Positions 46,058 through 54,687 of a stretch of 64,000 nucleotides of DNA are shown here, one piece after another (position 1 is the stretch's first letter; each line of letters opens with the position of its first letter). Source of the DNA: Gracilibacillus sp. YIM 98692 (GTDB lineage Bacteria > Bacillota > Bacilli > Bacillales > Amphibacillaceae); NCBI RefSeq assembly GCF_010993965.1, contig NZ_WIXM01000008.1, forward strand, positions 58,221-122,220, read 5' to 3'. The notes below the pieces were generated by a model that was not told the origin of the DNA, did no database searches, and worked only from the letters and a program-made list of their open reading frames with translations. The translations under genes were made by a program, and so were the position numbers.

Positions 46058-47716
46058 TTAGTAGTCCCCCAAATAATCCTGCACCTCTGATTTCATTACA
46101 TCTGCTTTTGGTCCATATATGGCTTGTACTCCTTTATCCTTTAATACAAGTCCTAATGCACCGGTTTTTTTCCATTCCGTTTCATCTTTTACTTCGTCCA
46201 TATTATGAACAGTTACACGTAATCTTGTCATACAAGCATCTACATCTTCTATATTTTTCTTGCCACCTAATAATTGGACTACTCGAGCAGCGACCGTTTG
46301 TTCATCTTTTTCTCCTTGTTCTTCTTTTGACTCTTCCTTTTGTTCTGTACTTTCTTCATCTGTATAATTTCCAGCACGGCCAGGGGTAGGCAGATTCATT
46401 TTCTTAATCATAAAGTAAAAAACCGTATAGTTTAAAACAAAAAACACACCACAAACGATAAAATAGTTTATAACATCTTGCAACAACCCTGCATTTATAG
46501 TCATTGGCAATCTTGTAAGAAATTCAATATTACCAAAAGCATGGATTCTTAAATTTATAATATCCACTACTGCAAAACTTAAACCAGCTAAAACAGCATA
46601 GACTACATAAAGTAATGGCGCTGCAAACATAAACATAAATTCAATGGGCTCTGTGACACCTGTTAAAAATACAGCAAGACCTGCGGATAGGAACATTGAT
46701 TTATATTTTGCCTTTTTTTCCTTGTCCACATTATGGTACATCGCAAGTGCTACACCAATTAATCCAGCAGATCCTAAGATCATTTGTCCCATTTTAAAAC
46801 GGGCAGGTGTAACATCTTGTAGTAATTGGTTATATGCGTTTACATCTCCTGCTGCGATCAGGTTATTAAGATCAGAAATCCATGCAAGCCATAATGGATC
46901 TTGTCCTGCAACAATGTTTCCTGAACTGGATCCAGTTAGTACCGTATACGTTCCTCCTAATTCTGTATAATTGATCGGTACCGTTAACATGTGATGCAGA
47001 CCAAATGGAAGTAATAACCTTTCTAATGTACCAAAAACAAATGGCGCTAATATAGGAGCAGAATCTCTTGAACCAGCAATCCAGCGACCAAAATCATTTA
47101 ACAGCCCTTGAATAAATGGCCACGCAAAAGAAAGAATGATCGCAACTATTACGGACCATAAAATGACAACAAATGGAACAAACCTTTTTCCATTAAAAAA
47201 AGCTAACGCTTGCGGTAATTTGCTGAAATTATAATATTTATTAAACACATTTGCCCCAATAAAACCAGAGAGAATGCCAATAAATACCCCCATGTTTAAA
47301 GCAGGTGCTCCTAGAATCATCGTAAAGTAGTTGGCTACAATAAGCTCGTCGCCTAATAATGAAGTGGTGACAGCACCTGGATCGTTAACCATATCGCCGG
47401 TAACGCCAAAAATAGCACCGGTTACACGATTCATTAAAATGAATGCTAATAATGCAGCAAAAGCACCGCCAGCACGCTCTTTCGCCCATGATCCACCTAT
47501 TGCTACGGCAAAAAGGACATGTAAGTTACCGATGATTGCCCAGCCAAGCTCTTCCATTACCCTTCCTATTGCAAGTAAGAACTGTATATCGCCGCCTGCC
47601 ATAGCAACAACTTTTCCTAAAGAAATCATCACACCTGCAGCAGGCATCACGGCTACAACAACTAATAAAGCCTTTCCAAGCTTTTGCCAAAAATCAAATG
47701 ACGCAAACTTCCCCAT
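46058..47716 (-). CDS. PTS EIIBC component, glucose/maltose/N-acetylglucosamine family
   Basis: 552 aa. EIIC (about 1-430) with ten or so membrane helices; landmarks GKALLVVVAVMPAAG, APALNMGVFIGI, FGLHHMLTVPIN, GVTEPIEFMFMF and HAFGNIEFL. An acidic linker of about 35 residues follows, then EIIB (about 475-552) with the phosphorylated Cys in DVDACMTRLRV. It imports and phosphorylates a hexose or glucoside. Linker and domain order resemble MalX/PtsG. The start is ATG 47716 with GAGGGGGAG. First gene of the operon; promoter and cre boxes lie upstream. Confidence 0.92.
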   Translation of the reverse strand: MGKFASFDFWQKLGKALLVVVAVMPAAGVMISLGKVVAMAGGDIQFLLAIGRVMEELGWAIIGNLHVLFAVAIGGSWAKERAGGAFAALLAFILMNRVTGAIFGVTGDMVNDPGAVTTSLLGDELIVANYFTMILGAPALNMGVFIGILSGFIGANVFNKYYNFSKLPQALAFFNGKRFVPFVVILWSVIVAIILSFAWPFIQGLLNDFGRWIAGSRDSAPILAPFVFGTLERLLLPFGLHHMLTVPINYTELGGTYTVLTGSSSGNIVAGQDPLWLAWISDLNNLIAAGDVNAYNQLLQDVTPARFKMGQMILGSAGLIGVALAMYHNVDKEKKAKYKSMFLSAGLAVFLTGVTEPIEFMFMFAAPLLYVVYAVLAGLSFAVVDIINLRIHAFGNIEFLTRLPMTINAGLLQDVINYFIVCGVFFVLNYTVFYFMIKKMNLPTPGRAGNYTDEESTEQKEESKEEQGEKDEQTVAARVVQLLGGKKNIEDVDACMTRLRVTVHNMDEVKDETEWKKTGALGLVLKDKGVQAIYGPKADVMKSEVQDYLGDY

Positions 47717-47749
47717 GATTCTCCCCCTCAATATATCTATATTAGTTTG

Positions 47750-47763
47750 AACAATCGTTTGCA
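47750..47763 (-). promoter_or_regulatory. cre-like site at the PTS operon start
   Basis: Minus-strand TGCAAACGATTGTT, a partial cre match (four mismatches), placed over the predicted transcription start. Confidence 0.35.
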
Positions 47764-47769
47764 CTTATA

Positions 47770-47798
47770 ATTCTACTCTACAGATATTATTTTTTCAA
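47770..47798 (-). promoter_or_regulatory. Promoter of the PTS operon
   Basis: Minus-strand TTGAAA (47793-47798), 17-bp spacer, TAGAAT (47770-47775); about 50 nt ahead of the start codon. Confidence 0.65.
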
Positions 47799-47835
47799 CA
47801 CCCTATACATTCAATTCTATCAATCACTTTATTTG

Positions 47836-47849
47836 TGATATCGCTTGCA
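47836..47849 (-). promoter_or_regulatory. cre site upstream of the PTS promoter
   Basis: Minus-strand TGCAAGCGATATCA matches the cre consensus with a single deviation. It lies about 40 bp upstream of the -35 box, a position compatible with CcpA activation or repression. Confidence 0.6.
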
Positions 47850-47892
47850 TTTAATGTATATATTAATTTTTGCAATACTTTAATAGAGCTGA

Positions 47893-48280
47893 ATGTAGAG
47901 CTAATAGACATTTCTATCAGCAGTTTTGATCTGTTTTTTTATGTAAGGGCACTTTTATTCGCAGTTTTCTTTCTTTTTGCCTTTAAAACTATCATTAGAG
48001 CACTTCTATTCGCAGTTTTCTGTTCTTTTTGTCCTAAAAACTATCGTTAGAGCACTTCTATTCGTAGTTTCCTTTCTTTTTGTCCTAAAAACTATCGTTA
48101 GAGCACTTCTATTCGCAGTTTTCTGTTCTTTTTGTCCTGAAAACTATCGTTAGAGCACTTCTATTCGCAGTTTTCTGTTCTTTTTGCCCTGAAAACTATC
48201 GTTAGAGCACTTCTATTCGCAGTTTTCTGTTCTTTTTGTCCTAAAAACTATCGTTAGAGCACTTCTATTCGTAGTTTTCT
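47893..48280. repeat. 52-bp tandem repeat, locus 2 (about 7.5 copies)
   Basis: Units starting AGAGCACTTCTATTCGCAGT recur at 47997, 48049, 48100, 48152, 48204 and 48256, spacing 52, 51, 52, 52 and 52, with older copies from 47893. Each unit continues TTTCTGTTCTTTTTGTCC, then TAAAAACTATCGTT. AAAACTATCG and CGCAGTTTT arms allow a hairpin per unit. The framework matches locus 1 at 10711-10905. It fills most of the 727-bp gap between the PTS operon and the next one. Confidence 0.9.
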
Positions 48281-48404
48281 TCCACATAACTCACCTTAAA
48301 ATCGGAAGTATTACCAATCAGTCTGTTCACATAAAAAAAGTTACCCCTTCATCATAATAATCTCCTTTAATATTCTTCATAAGGTATACTTACCAGTTAA
48401 AAAT

Positions 48405-48437
48405 AAAAAACTCGACCGCCTTAACGATCGAGTTTTT
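48405..48437 (-). terminator. Intrinsic terminator of the ThuA/Gfo-Idh operon
   Basis: Minus-strand AAACTCGATCG...CGGTCGAGTTT stem followed by TTTATTT. Confidence 0.9.
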
Positions 48438-48443
48438 TATTCC

Positions 48444-49214
48444 TTATTTTGTTTTTTCAGCAATAACTTCTTTTAAATTTTCTACATTTACTTTTGCACT
48501 ATCTAATGGATCACCATCAAAGTGCTCCTGCTCGATTACATACCAATCAACACCAACAGATTCTCCTGTTTCCCACAATGTCTTTATGTCTAATGATCCC
48601 TTGCCAATTTCTATGCTGCGTTTTTCTCCATCATGCTCCAACATATCTTTAATGTGTAAGGAAACAACTAAATCATCATAGGCACGAATTGTTTGTAATG
48701 GGTCATATCCACCGTGTGTTACCCAATAGCAATCTAATTCCATTTTTACATATTCTGCATCTGTTTCTTCAAACAAAATATCAAAACCTCGTTTTCCGTT
48801 GCCTAAATCGAAAAATTCCATATTATGATTATGATAAGCAAAAGTAAAACCTGCTTCTTTACATTTACGTCCAATTTCATTTAACTCTTGAGCAGCGCGG
48901 TAATAACCTGCTTCATCTTGGCGGTACTCTTCTGGCAAGATCGGACAAATGATTAAGTCATTTCCGATTGTTCGGTTATAGGCCAAAGAAGCATCTAATT
49001 GCTCGCCAGTTAGGGTGTCAAAGGGCATATGACTGCCAGCTGCTACAAGTCCTGATTCATCCATCACTTGTTTTAATTCTTCAGCTGGTGTATCAAAAAA
49101 ACCTGCAAATTGTACTGCTTCATATCCCATATCCCCTAATTGACGAAGTGTTCCTATAAAGTCTTTTGACGTATGATCACGAACAGAATACAATTGAATG
49201 GCGATTTTCCCCAT
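48444..49214 (-). CDS. Sugar phosphate isomerase/epimerase-like TIM-barrel protein
   Basis: 256 aa, AP_endonuc_2 fold. Metal-site motifs FAYHNHNMEF, KMELDCYWVTHGGYDP, VSLHIKDM and VIEQEHFDGDP are strongly conserved in the xylose-isomerase-like group. The start is ATG 49214, with AAAGGAG 10 nt upstream; the GTG closer in overlaps it. Last gene of a five-gene operon. It likely processes a keto-sugar produced by the Gfo/Idh/MocA partners (inference). Confidence 0.88.
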   Translation of the reverse strand: MGKIAIQLYSVRDHTSKDFIGTLRQLGDMGYEAVQFAGFFDTPAEELKQVMDESGLVAAGSHMPFDTLTGEQLDASLAYNRTIGNDLIICPILPEEYRQDEAGYYRAAQELNEIGRKCKEAGFTFAYHNHNMEFFDLGNGKRGFDILFEETDAEYVKMELDCYWVTHGGYDPLQTIRAYDDLVVSLHIKDMLEHDGEKRSIEIGKGSLDIKTLWETGESVGVDWYVIEQEHFDGDPLDSAKVNVENLKEVIAEKTK

Positions 49215-49270
49215 ATCATACACACTCCTTTAAAATATTAGGTATATTTGATTTTTCTTTTATAACTCGT

Positions 49271-50308
49271 CTAAAATTGAACCGCTTGACCTGTAGCAGC
49301 TGATTGATAAAGTCCATCAATTATTTTTTGAATATTTGTTCCTTGCTTGGCATAACGATCTGTTACATTTCCTTTTAAGCAATCCTCTACAAAAGTATGA
49401 ATTTCTGTTTGATGTGCATTTACTTCTGGTAAATATGCTGGGGTAATATCAATTAATGTATTATGCTTTTCTTGATACATTTTTAATGGGAAAATGTCAG
49501 CTCCTCCTTCATTTCCCATTAAAGAAACCTGCATCGTGTCACGTTTCTCCACATTTGCAGCAAAGGCAGATTCGAGTGTAATCGAAGCTCCATTTTTAAA
49601 AGTTATCATTCCGACAGCCATATCTTCGACTGTGTAATTTTGATAATCCCAATCACCTAATAGTCCTACCCCTTTTTTCGTACCGAGCTGTTGATGTGTT
49701 TGGCCAAGCACGGCAGCAGGTTCAGGATATCCCATTAAGTAAAGTGCTGTATCTAACATATGAACACCGATATCAATTAATGGTCCGCCACCTTGCAATT
49801 CTTTGTTCGTAAAAACTCCCCATCCAGGGATTCCACGACGTCTGATTGCTTGCACTCTTGCGGCATAAATCTCCCCAAAGTCTCCAGCATCGATAAAACG
49901 TTTAGCTGCTTGGGTCTCAGATTGGAAGCGGTAATGAAATCCATACATTAATAATTTTCCAGATTCTTTTGCAACTTGTTCCATTTCTATGGCTTCCTGC
50001 TGGTTCATAGCTGGAGGTTTTTCACATAACACATGACATCCAGCGTTTAAGGCACTGATTGCTGCATCTCGATGAAATTTATTAGGAACACATACACTAA
50101 TTGCATCTAAATCTACTTGCTCCAGCATTTTTTCATAACTATCAAAAGCCTGAGCGATATGATGATCCTCCGCTACTTGTTTGGCTCTATCGTAAGCCAC
50201 ATCGGCAACCGCAACTACCTCTACTTGTTCTGGAACAGCGTGATATGCAGGTAAGTGCACATCCGTGGCAATACCTCCTGCTCCAATTAATCCAACACGT
50301 AATGCCAT
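49271..50308 (-). CDS. Gfo/Idh/MocA family oxidoreductase
   Basis: 345 aa. Rossmann loop GLIGAGGIATDVHLP, acidic cofactor residue in VVAVADVAYDRA, HVLCEKPPAMN with the catalytic-region Lys, and DIGVHMLDTALYLMG in the C-terminal domain (the Asp/His pair of the family). Start ATG with GGAAGAGG. It is the second dehydrogenase in this operon and may act on a different intermediate or in the reductive direction. Confidence 0.92.
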   Translation of the reverse strand: MALRVGLIGAGGIATDVHLPAYHAVPEQVEVVAVADVAYDRAKQVAEDHHIAQAFDSYEKMLEQVDLDAISVCVPNKFHRDAAISALNAGCHVLCEKPPAMNQQEAIEMEQVAKESGKLLMYGFHYRFQSETQAAKRFIDAGDFGEIYAARVQAIRRRGIPGWGVFTNKELQGGGPLIDIGVHMLDTALYLMGYPEPAAVLGQTHQQLGTKKGVGLLGDWDYQNYTVEDMAVGMITFKNGASITLESAFAANVEKRDTMQVSLMGNEGGADIFPLKMYQEKHNTLIDITPAYLPEVNAHQTEIHTFVEDCLKGNVTDRYAKQGTNIQKIIDGLYQSAATGQAVQF

Positions 50309-50326
50309 AATACCTCTTCCCTTCTT

Positions 50327-51295
50327 TTACACCCACCACATCTCTGCAGGCGACTCTTTAATATTGACAGCTTTTAAATTTTGTACCGCACGGCTAAATC
50401 CTTCATCAATGGACATAAGTGGATCTTCATGCTCAATACTAACTACATAATCATATCCAAATGTACGTAATGCACTAATCATATCTGACCATTCTTGTAA
50501 GCTATGACCACAGCCGACAGAACGGAAACTCCACGCCCTTGTTTGGATGTTGCTATACGGCTGCATGTCAGTTAGCCCATACATATTTACATTATCTTGA
50601 TCAATATAAGTGTCTTTCGCATGGAAATGGTAAATTGCATCTTCTTTTCCTAAAATTTTGATGGCTGCTACTGGGTCAATTCCTTGCCACCATAAATGGC
50701 TTGGATCTAAATTAGCACCAATTGCTGGGCTTGTTTTATCACGAAGTTTCAACATCGTATATGGAGTGTGAACTAAAAAGCCTGCATGTAATTCAATACC
50801 AATCTTAACGTTATGTTTTTCAGCTAATCCCCCAATTTCCTTCCAATAAGGGACAAGCTTTTCTTCCCACTGCCATTCTAGAACTTCCGCATATTCTGCT
50901 GGCCAAGGTGCTACTGGCCAATTTGGAGATTTAGCCCCTTCATGATCGCCTGGAGTTCCAGAAAAACAATTAACGACAGGCACTTCCATTAACCCTGCTA
51001 ATTTAATTGTTTTACGAAGAATCGTATCACTTTCTTCAGCAAAGGCTTGATCCGGCGTTAATGGATTACCATGACAACTAAAACCACTAATGGTTAAACT
51101 ACGGTCTGTCACTGCTTGTAGATAATTTTTACGTTTATTTTCATCTTCTAGCAATTCGTCAATCTTACAGTGAGCATCACCTGGATAACCACCTGTCCCG
51201 ATTTCTACTGCATCAAGGCCGCTTGCTTTCACATGGTCAAGCATTTCTTCAAAGTTTTTTTCTGCAAATAATACAGTAAATACTCCTAATTTCAC
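50327..51295 (-). CDS. Sugar phosphate isomerase/epimerase-like TIM-barrel protein
   Basis: 322 aa, longer than its operon partner at 48444. Motifs IGIELHAGFLVHTP, GANLDPSHLWWQGIDP, IYHFHAKDTYID and VVSIEHEDPLMS provide the Glu-Asp-His-Glu metal site of the AP_endonuc_2 fold. A VGCGHS segment near the C-terminus is also typical of this subgroup. GTG start with GGAGGGATG. It lies between the two dehydrogenase genes, with 15 and 18-bp gaps. Confidence 0.9.
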   Translation of the reverse strand: MKLGVFTVLFAEKNFEEMLDHVKASGLDAVEIGTGGYPGDAHCKIDELLEDENKRKNYLQAVTDRSLTISGFSCHGNPLTPDQAFAEESDTILRKTIKLAGLMEVPVVNCFSGTPGDHEGAKSPNWPVAPWPAEYAEVLEWQWEEKLVPYWKEIGGLAEKHNVKIGIELHAGFLVHTPYTMLKLRDKTSPAIGANLDPSHLWWQGIDPVAAIKILGKEDAIYHFHAKDTYIDQDNVNMYGLTDMQPYSNIQTRAWSFRSVGCGHSLQEWSDMISALRTFGYDYVVSIEHEDPLMSIDEGFSRAVQNLKAVNIKESPAEMWWV

Positions 51296-51310
51296 TCTGT
51301 CATCCCTCCA

Positions 51311-52336
51311 TTACAATGAAATATTTTTCTTTGTTTCATTTGCTTCTAGTGCTGCTAAAATAATCTTTAATGATCGATATCCTTCTTCCCCATCAATTAA
51401 TGGTTTTGAATTGTTTAGGACACTATCAACAAAATGATCAATAACTCCTGTAGATGTTTGTCCGCCACCGTCATTTGATTGAATTTGGCCTAATTCATAA
51501 TTTACCTTTGAACCATCTGTATAGCTCGCAATTAAACTATAGTTCGGATCATCTTCTAAACGAAGTATCCCTTTTTCCCCATATATAACAGTCGAATTAT
51601 CCTCACCGGCATTGTATGCCCAGCTAGCCGTTAATGTACCGATAATGCCATTTTGACTGCGCAATACAGATACAGCTTGGTCATCCACATCACTGTTTTC
51701 TTTAGCTGAAGATTCGATCATGGATGCTACCTCAATAAATTCCGTTCCTAAAATGTAGCGAATCATATCTGCTTTATGTACACCTAAATCGCCAAGTGCA
51801 CCAATAAACGCTTCTTCTCTACGGAAAAACCAGCTATCTGCTCCGTCAATGCTCCAGCCTTCTGGACCACCATGGCCAAATGTCGTACGGAAGCTATACA
51901 CTTTCCCTAAGTCTCCATTTTGAATTAATTCTTTTGCTTTTTGATGACTTGCAACAAATCGCTGATTGTGTGCTATCATTAACTTCTTATTTGCCTTTTC
52001 ACTTGCAGCAATCATGGTTTCCGCCTCTTCTTCTGAAGTAGCCATTGGCTTTTCACAAAGAACGTGCTTTCCATTCTCTGCCGCAAAAATGGATACAGGC
52101 GCATGTAAGTAGTTTGGAGTGCATACGCTTACAAGATCTGCACCACTCTCTGTTATCGCTTCTTCATAAGAGGTATAGGCGCTTGCCCCATATTTCTCTG
52201 CTGCTTCCTTCGCTCTATCTGCCACAATATCACATACTGCAGTAATATCCACATTTGGATTTGCATCATATTCTGGTAAATGACGGTGAATGGCAATACT
52301 CCCACATCCAATAACTGCTACTTTTAAGTTACTCAT
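51311..52336 (-). CDS. Gfo/Idh/MocA family oxidoreductase
   Basis: 341 aa. Rossmann loop VAVIGCGSIAIHRHLPEY, cofactor Asp in ITAVCDIVADRA, VLCEKPMATSEEEAE and GALGDLGVHKADMIRYIL. Same general family as the product at 49271 but clearly a separate subfamily. Start ATG with GGAGGAATT. Second gene of the operon, 15 bp after the ThuA-like gene. Confidence 0.92.
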   Translation of the reverse strand: MSNLKVAVIGCGSIAIHRHLPEYDANPNVDITAVCDIVADRAKEAAEKYGASAYTSYEEAITESGADLVSVCTPNYLHAPVSIFAAENGKHVLCEKPMATSEEEAETMIAASEKANKKLMIAHNQRFVASHQKAKELIQNGDLGKVYSFRTTFGHGGPEGWSIDGADSWFFRREEAFIGALGDLGVHKADMIRYILGTEFIEVASMIESSAKENSDVDDQAVSVLRSQNGIIGTLTASWAYNAGEDNSTVIYGEKGILRLEDDPNYSLIASYTDGSKVNYELGQIQSNDGGGQTSTGVIDHFVDSVLNNSKPLIDGEEGYRSLKIILAALEANETKKNISL

Positions 52337-52351
52337 CTCCCAATTCCTCCT

Positions 52352-53074
52352 CTATTCTTTTGGCTCAATTTTTTCTAAAGGTTTGGCGTTACCATAAGTG
52401 GAATATGTTCTATCAACAGGACTCACCCAACGTACTGCATTTTGAATCACTCGTTGTACATCTTCGTGATAGTATGTTGGATATGTTTCATGTCCTGGTC
52501 TAAAATAAAAAATTCGACCATGTCCTCTTTGGTATGTACAGCCTGAACGAAATACTTCGCCGCCTTCAAACCAGCTAACGAATACTAATTCATCAGGTGC
52601 TGGAATATCAAAATGCTCGCCATACATTTCTTCTTTCTCAATTTCAATATATTGTCCAATTCCTTCTGCAATCGGGTGTGAAGGATCTACTACCCACATG
52701 CGCTCTTTATCGTCTGCTTCACGCCATTTTAAGTCACATGTTGTTCCCATTAACTTTTTAAATATTTTAGAAAAATGCCCAGAGTGTAAGATAATGAGAC
52801 CCATACCCTGTAGGACGTGTTGATGAATTTTTTCCACAATGTCATCACTTACTTCATCGTGGGCTTGATGTCCCCACCATACTAAAACATCTGTTTCCTT
52901 TAGTCTTTCATCTGTTATCCCATGATTAGGCTCATCTAGTGTAGCAGTACTAACTTCTATATCATCTGTCTGTAAAAAGGATTGAATCGCTCCGTGAATC
53001 CCTTCAGGATATATTTTTGCAACGGTTTCATTTTGTTTTTCATGTCGATATTCATTCCATACTAGAACATTCAT
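52352..53074 (-). CDS. ThuA-like (trehalose utilisation) protein
   Basis: 240 aa, class I glutamine-amidotransferase-like fold of the ThuA family (PF06283). Segments [42 protein letters not shown] and [17 protein letters not shown] are characteristic. Rhizobial ThuA works with a Gfo/Idh-type ThuB in disaccharide oxidation to 3-keto sugars; the exact ThuA reaction is not something I can assert here. First gene of the operon; ATG with GGAGGAAAG, 117 bp from the divergent araC-type gene. Confidence 0.88.
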   Translation of the reverse strand: MNVLVWNEYRHEKQNETVAKIYPEGIHGAIQSFLQTDDIEVSTATLDEPNHGITDERLKETDVLVWWGHQAHDEVSDDIVEKIHQHVLQGMGLIILHSGHFSKIFKKLMGTTCDLKWREADDKERMWVVDPSHPIAEGIGQYIEIEKEEMYGEHFDIPAPDELVFVSWFEGGEVFRSGCTYQRGHGRIFYFRPGHETYPTYYHEDVQRVIQNAVRWVSPVDRTYSTYGNAKPLEKIEPKE

Positions 53075-53123
53075 TGCTCTTTCCTCCTACACATTTCATA
53101 TTTGACTATATAATATATAATAA

Positions 53124-53151
53124 TTGGTTTTTTGAACATAAATGATATAAT
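53124..53151 (+). promoter_or_regulatory. Possible promoter of the divergent araC-type gene
   Basis: TTGGTT (53124-53129), 16-bp spacer, TATAAT (53146-53151). Confidence 0.5.
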
Positions 53152-53191
53152 GAATACATGAACTATTTTGCTAAAGTAAGTGGTGTTTTAC

Positions 53192-53956
53192 ATGAAAATC
53201 GGTTTTTGCGGATATGCTTATCACAATCAACGAATGTATACTTCACATCATTCACGTTATGCCGCCTATTTATTCCGACTGCAAACAGATGGAACTGCTA
53301 AAGTCGTTTTAAATGGGAAAAAGCGAGAGATTGAAAAAGGGGATCTTCTGATTATAAAGCCTGGGGAGCAATATGAACTATTTGTGGATGATGGACAAAA
53401 AAGTGGAGACTTTCATTTATACTGTGAAGGAGAATGGATCGATAAACGGTTTAAACACTCTCCAGACTTCTCTAAAATTGAAATGGATGACACATTATTG
53501 AATTTATGGCATCACCTAATCATTGAAGAGCGCAGGCCCTATAAAGAAAGAAATAGCGAACTCACTCATTATTTACTACAAGCCTTGTGTGTATCGCTGG
53601 AAAGAGTGCTTGACTCCAAAAAAGTGAATACGAACAGGCCTTATGTTGTCACACGAATGATGCGTTTTATTGAGCAACATGCCACAACACCTGGTTTTAA
53701 AGTACAGGATGTTGCTGATCACTGTCATTTAAGCGTTTCGAGAAGTGTTCACTTATTTAAGGAACATGTGGGGCAGACGATAATTGATTATGCACAAAGC
53801 ATTCGTATTTCTGCTGCCATTAATCAGATGAAATATACCACCATGACATTAGAAAATATTGCCCTAAATTGTGGATTTGGCTCCTATTCTTATTTTCACC
53901 GAGTTTTTAAAAAACAATACAGCATCTCTCCTCGAGCCTATCGCGATAAAATATAA
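53192..53956 (+). CDS. AraC-family transcriptional regulator
   Basis: 254 aa. N-terminal cupin-like sensor (YLFRLQTDGTAKVVLNGKKR, KGDLLIIKPGEQYEL) and C-terminal tandem helix-turn-helix domain (FKVQDVADHCHLSVSRSVHL, LENIALNCGFGSYSYFHRVF, SPRAYRDKI). The start is ATG 53192; the ribosome site is weak (GTGGTG). Divergent from the ThuA operon and the obvious regulator of it. Confidence 0.9.
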   Translation: MKIGFCGYAYHNQRMYTSHHSRYAAYLFRLQTDGTAKVVLNGKKREIEKGDLLIIKPGEQYELFVDDGQKSGDFHLYCEGEWIDKRFKHSPDFSKIEMDDTLLNLWHHLIIEERRPYKERNSELTHYLLQALCVSLERVLDSKKVNTNRPYVVTRMMRFIEQHATTPGFKVQDVADHCHLSVSRSVHLFKEHVGQTIIDYAQSIRISAAINQMKYTTMTLENIALNCGFGSYSYFHRVFKKQYSISPRAYRDKI

Positions 53957-53971
53957 AGGCGAAGTTAGAGA

Positions 53972-54000
53972 CGTAGTTGCACTTATCTATCTTCTAATCG
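53972..54000. repeat. Short dispersed repeat C, copy 2
   Basis: Matches 40371-40400 apart from one deleted base; followed by GCGAAGTGTATTTCTGAAGC, a piece of the GCGAAGTG family. Confidence 0.6.
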
Positions 54001-54052
54001 CGAAGTGTATTTCTGAAGCGGTATCTAAAGCATTCCCCTAACTATATAAAAT

Positions 54053-54089
54053 AAAAAACCGGCAAGCTCTTTTAGCCTGCCGGATTTTT
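54053..54089. terminator. Bidirectional terminator
   Basis: CCGGCAAGC/GCCTGCCGG stem flanked by AAAAAA on the left and ATTTTTATT on the right; it serves the AraC and DUF5392 genes, which converge here. Confidence 0.88.
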
Positions 54090-54093
54090 ATTA

Positions 54094-54534
54094 TTATTCG
54101 GTTATTTTTTGTCTTTCGTTTTCTTCGGCTAAAAAGCTCATAAAAGTGTGCAAGCTAAGTCTTGGATTATTTTTAATAACAGTAATATAATTATCTTTCT
54201 GGTAACGGTTCACCACTTCACTTTTTTGAATACGCTTGACCATGTGTTCTATTTCTAATGACCGAATTTGCTTTTTAATGTGCTTAGATTCTTTATATAA
54301 AGCTAAACCAACAGATGCCATTAAGGCATAAACTAACAATATCGCCATTACACCATTTGAAAATCCTCCAAAAAACAAGAAGAAAATCAAATTAAAAACC
54401 GAAATAAAAAGCAATGGTAATGCAAATATAATATATTGTGTATTCTTTTTTATTAAGGGACTTAATTTTTGAAATAAGGTTTCTAATTCCATCTTGATAA
54501 ATGGAGGAACATCACCTTTAATAAATGAAATCAT
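54094..54534 (-). CDS. DUF5392/YwnF-like membrane protein
   Basis: 146 aa. Two adjacent membrane helices (about 32-55 and 58-80; LPLLFISVFNLIFFLFFGGF and VMAILLVYALMASVGLAL) flanked by helical cytoplasmic parts, ending HTFMSFLAEENERQ. The arrangement resembles B. subtilis YwnF (DUF5392), function unknown. The start is ATG 54534, with GAGGAGGG 8 nt upstream. Confidence 0.75.
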   Translation of the reverse strand: MISFIKGDVPPFIKMELETLFQKLSPLIKKNTQYIIFALPLLFISVFNLIFFLFFGGFSNGVMAILLVYALMASVGLALYKESKHIKKQIRSLEIEHMVKRIQKSEVVNRYQKDNYITVIKNNPRLSLHTFMSFLAEENERQKITE

Positions 54535-54687
54535 ATTAATAACCCTCCTCTCTATCAATATTCCCTAATCTAACAATGTAAAAACAAGCAATATTTACTT
54601 ACAGGTATTTTATTCCAAAAAATTAATTTTGTTATGACTTGGCACTTCCAATGTTTTTTCGTAAGATATCCATAGAGGTGATAGAAG

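Noticed and set aside
47893..48280. Regularly spaced repeats that could suggest a CRISPR array
   Set aside because: The whole 52-bp unit is repeated with no unique spacers, and no cas genes are present; it is a tandem repeat.
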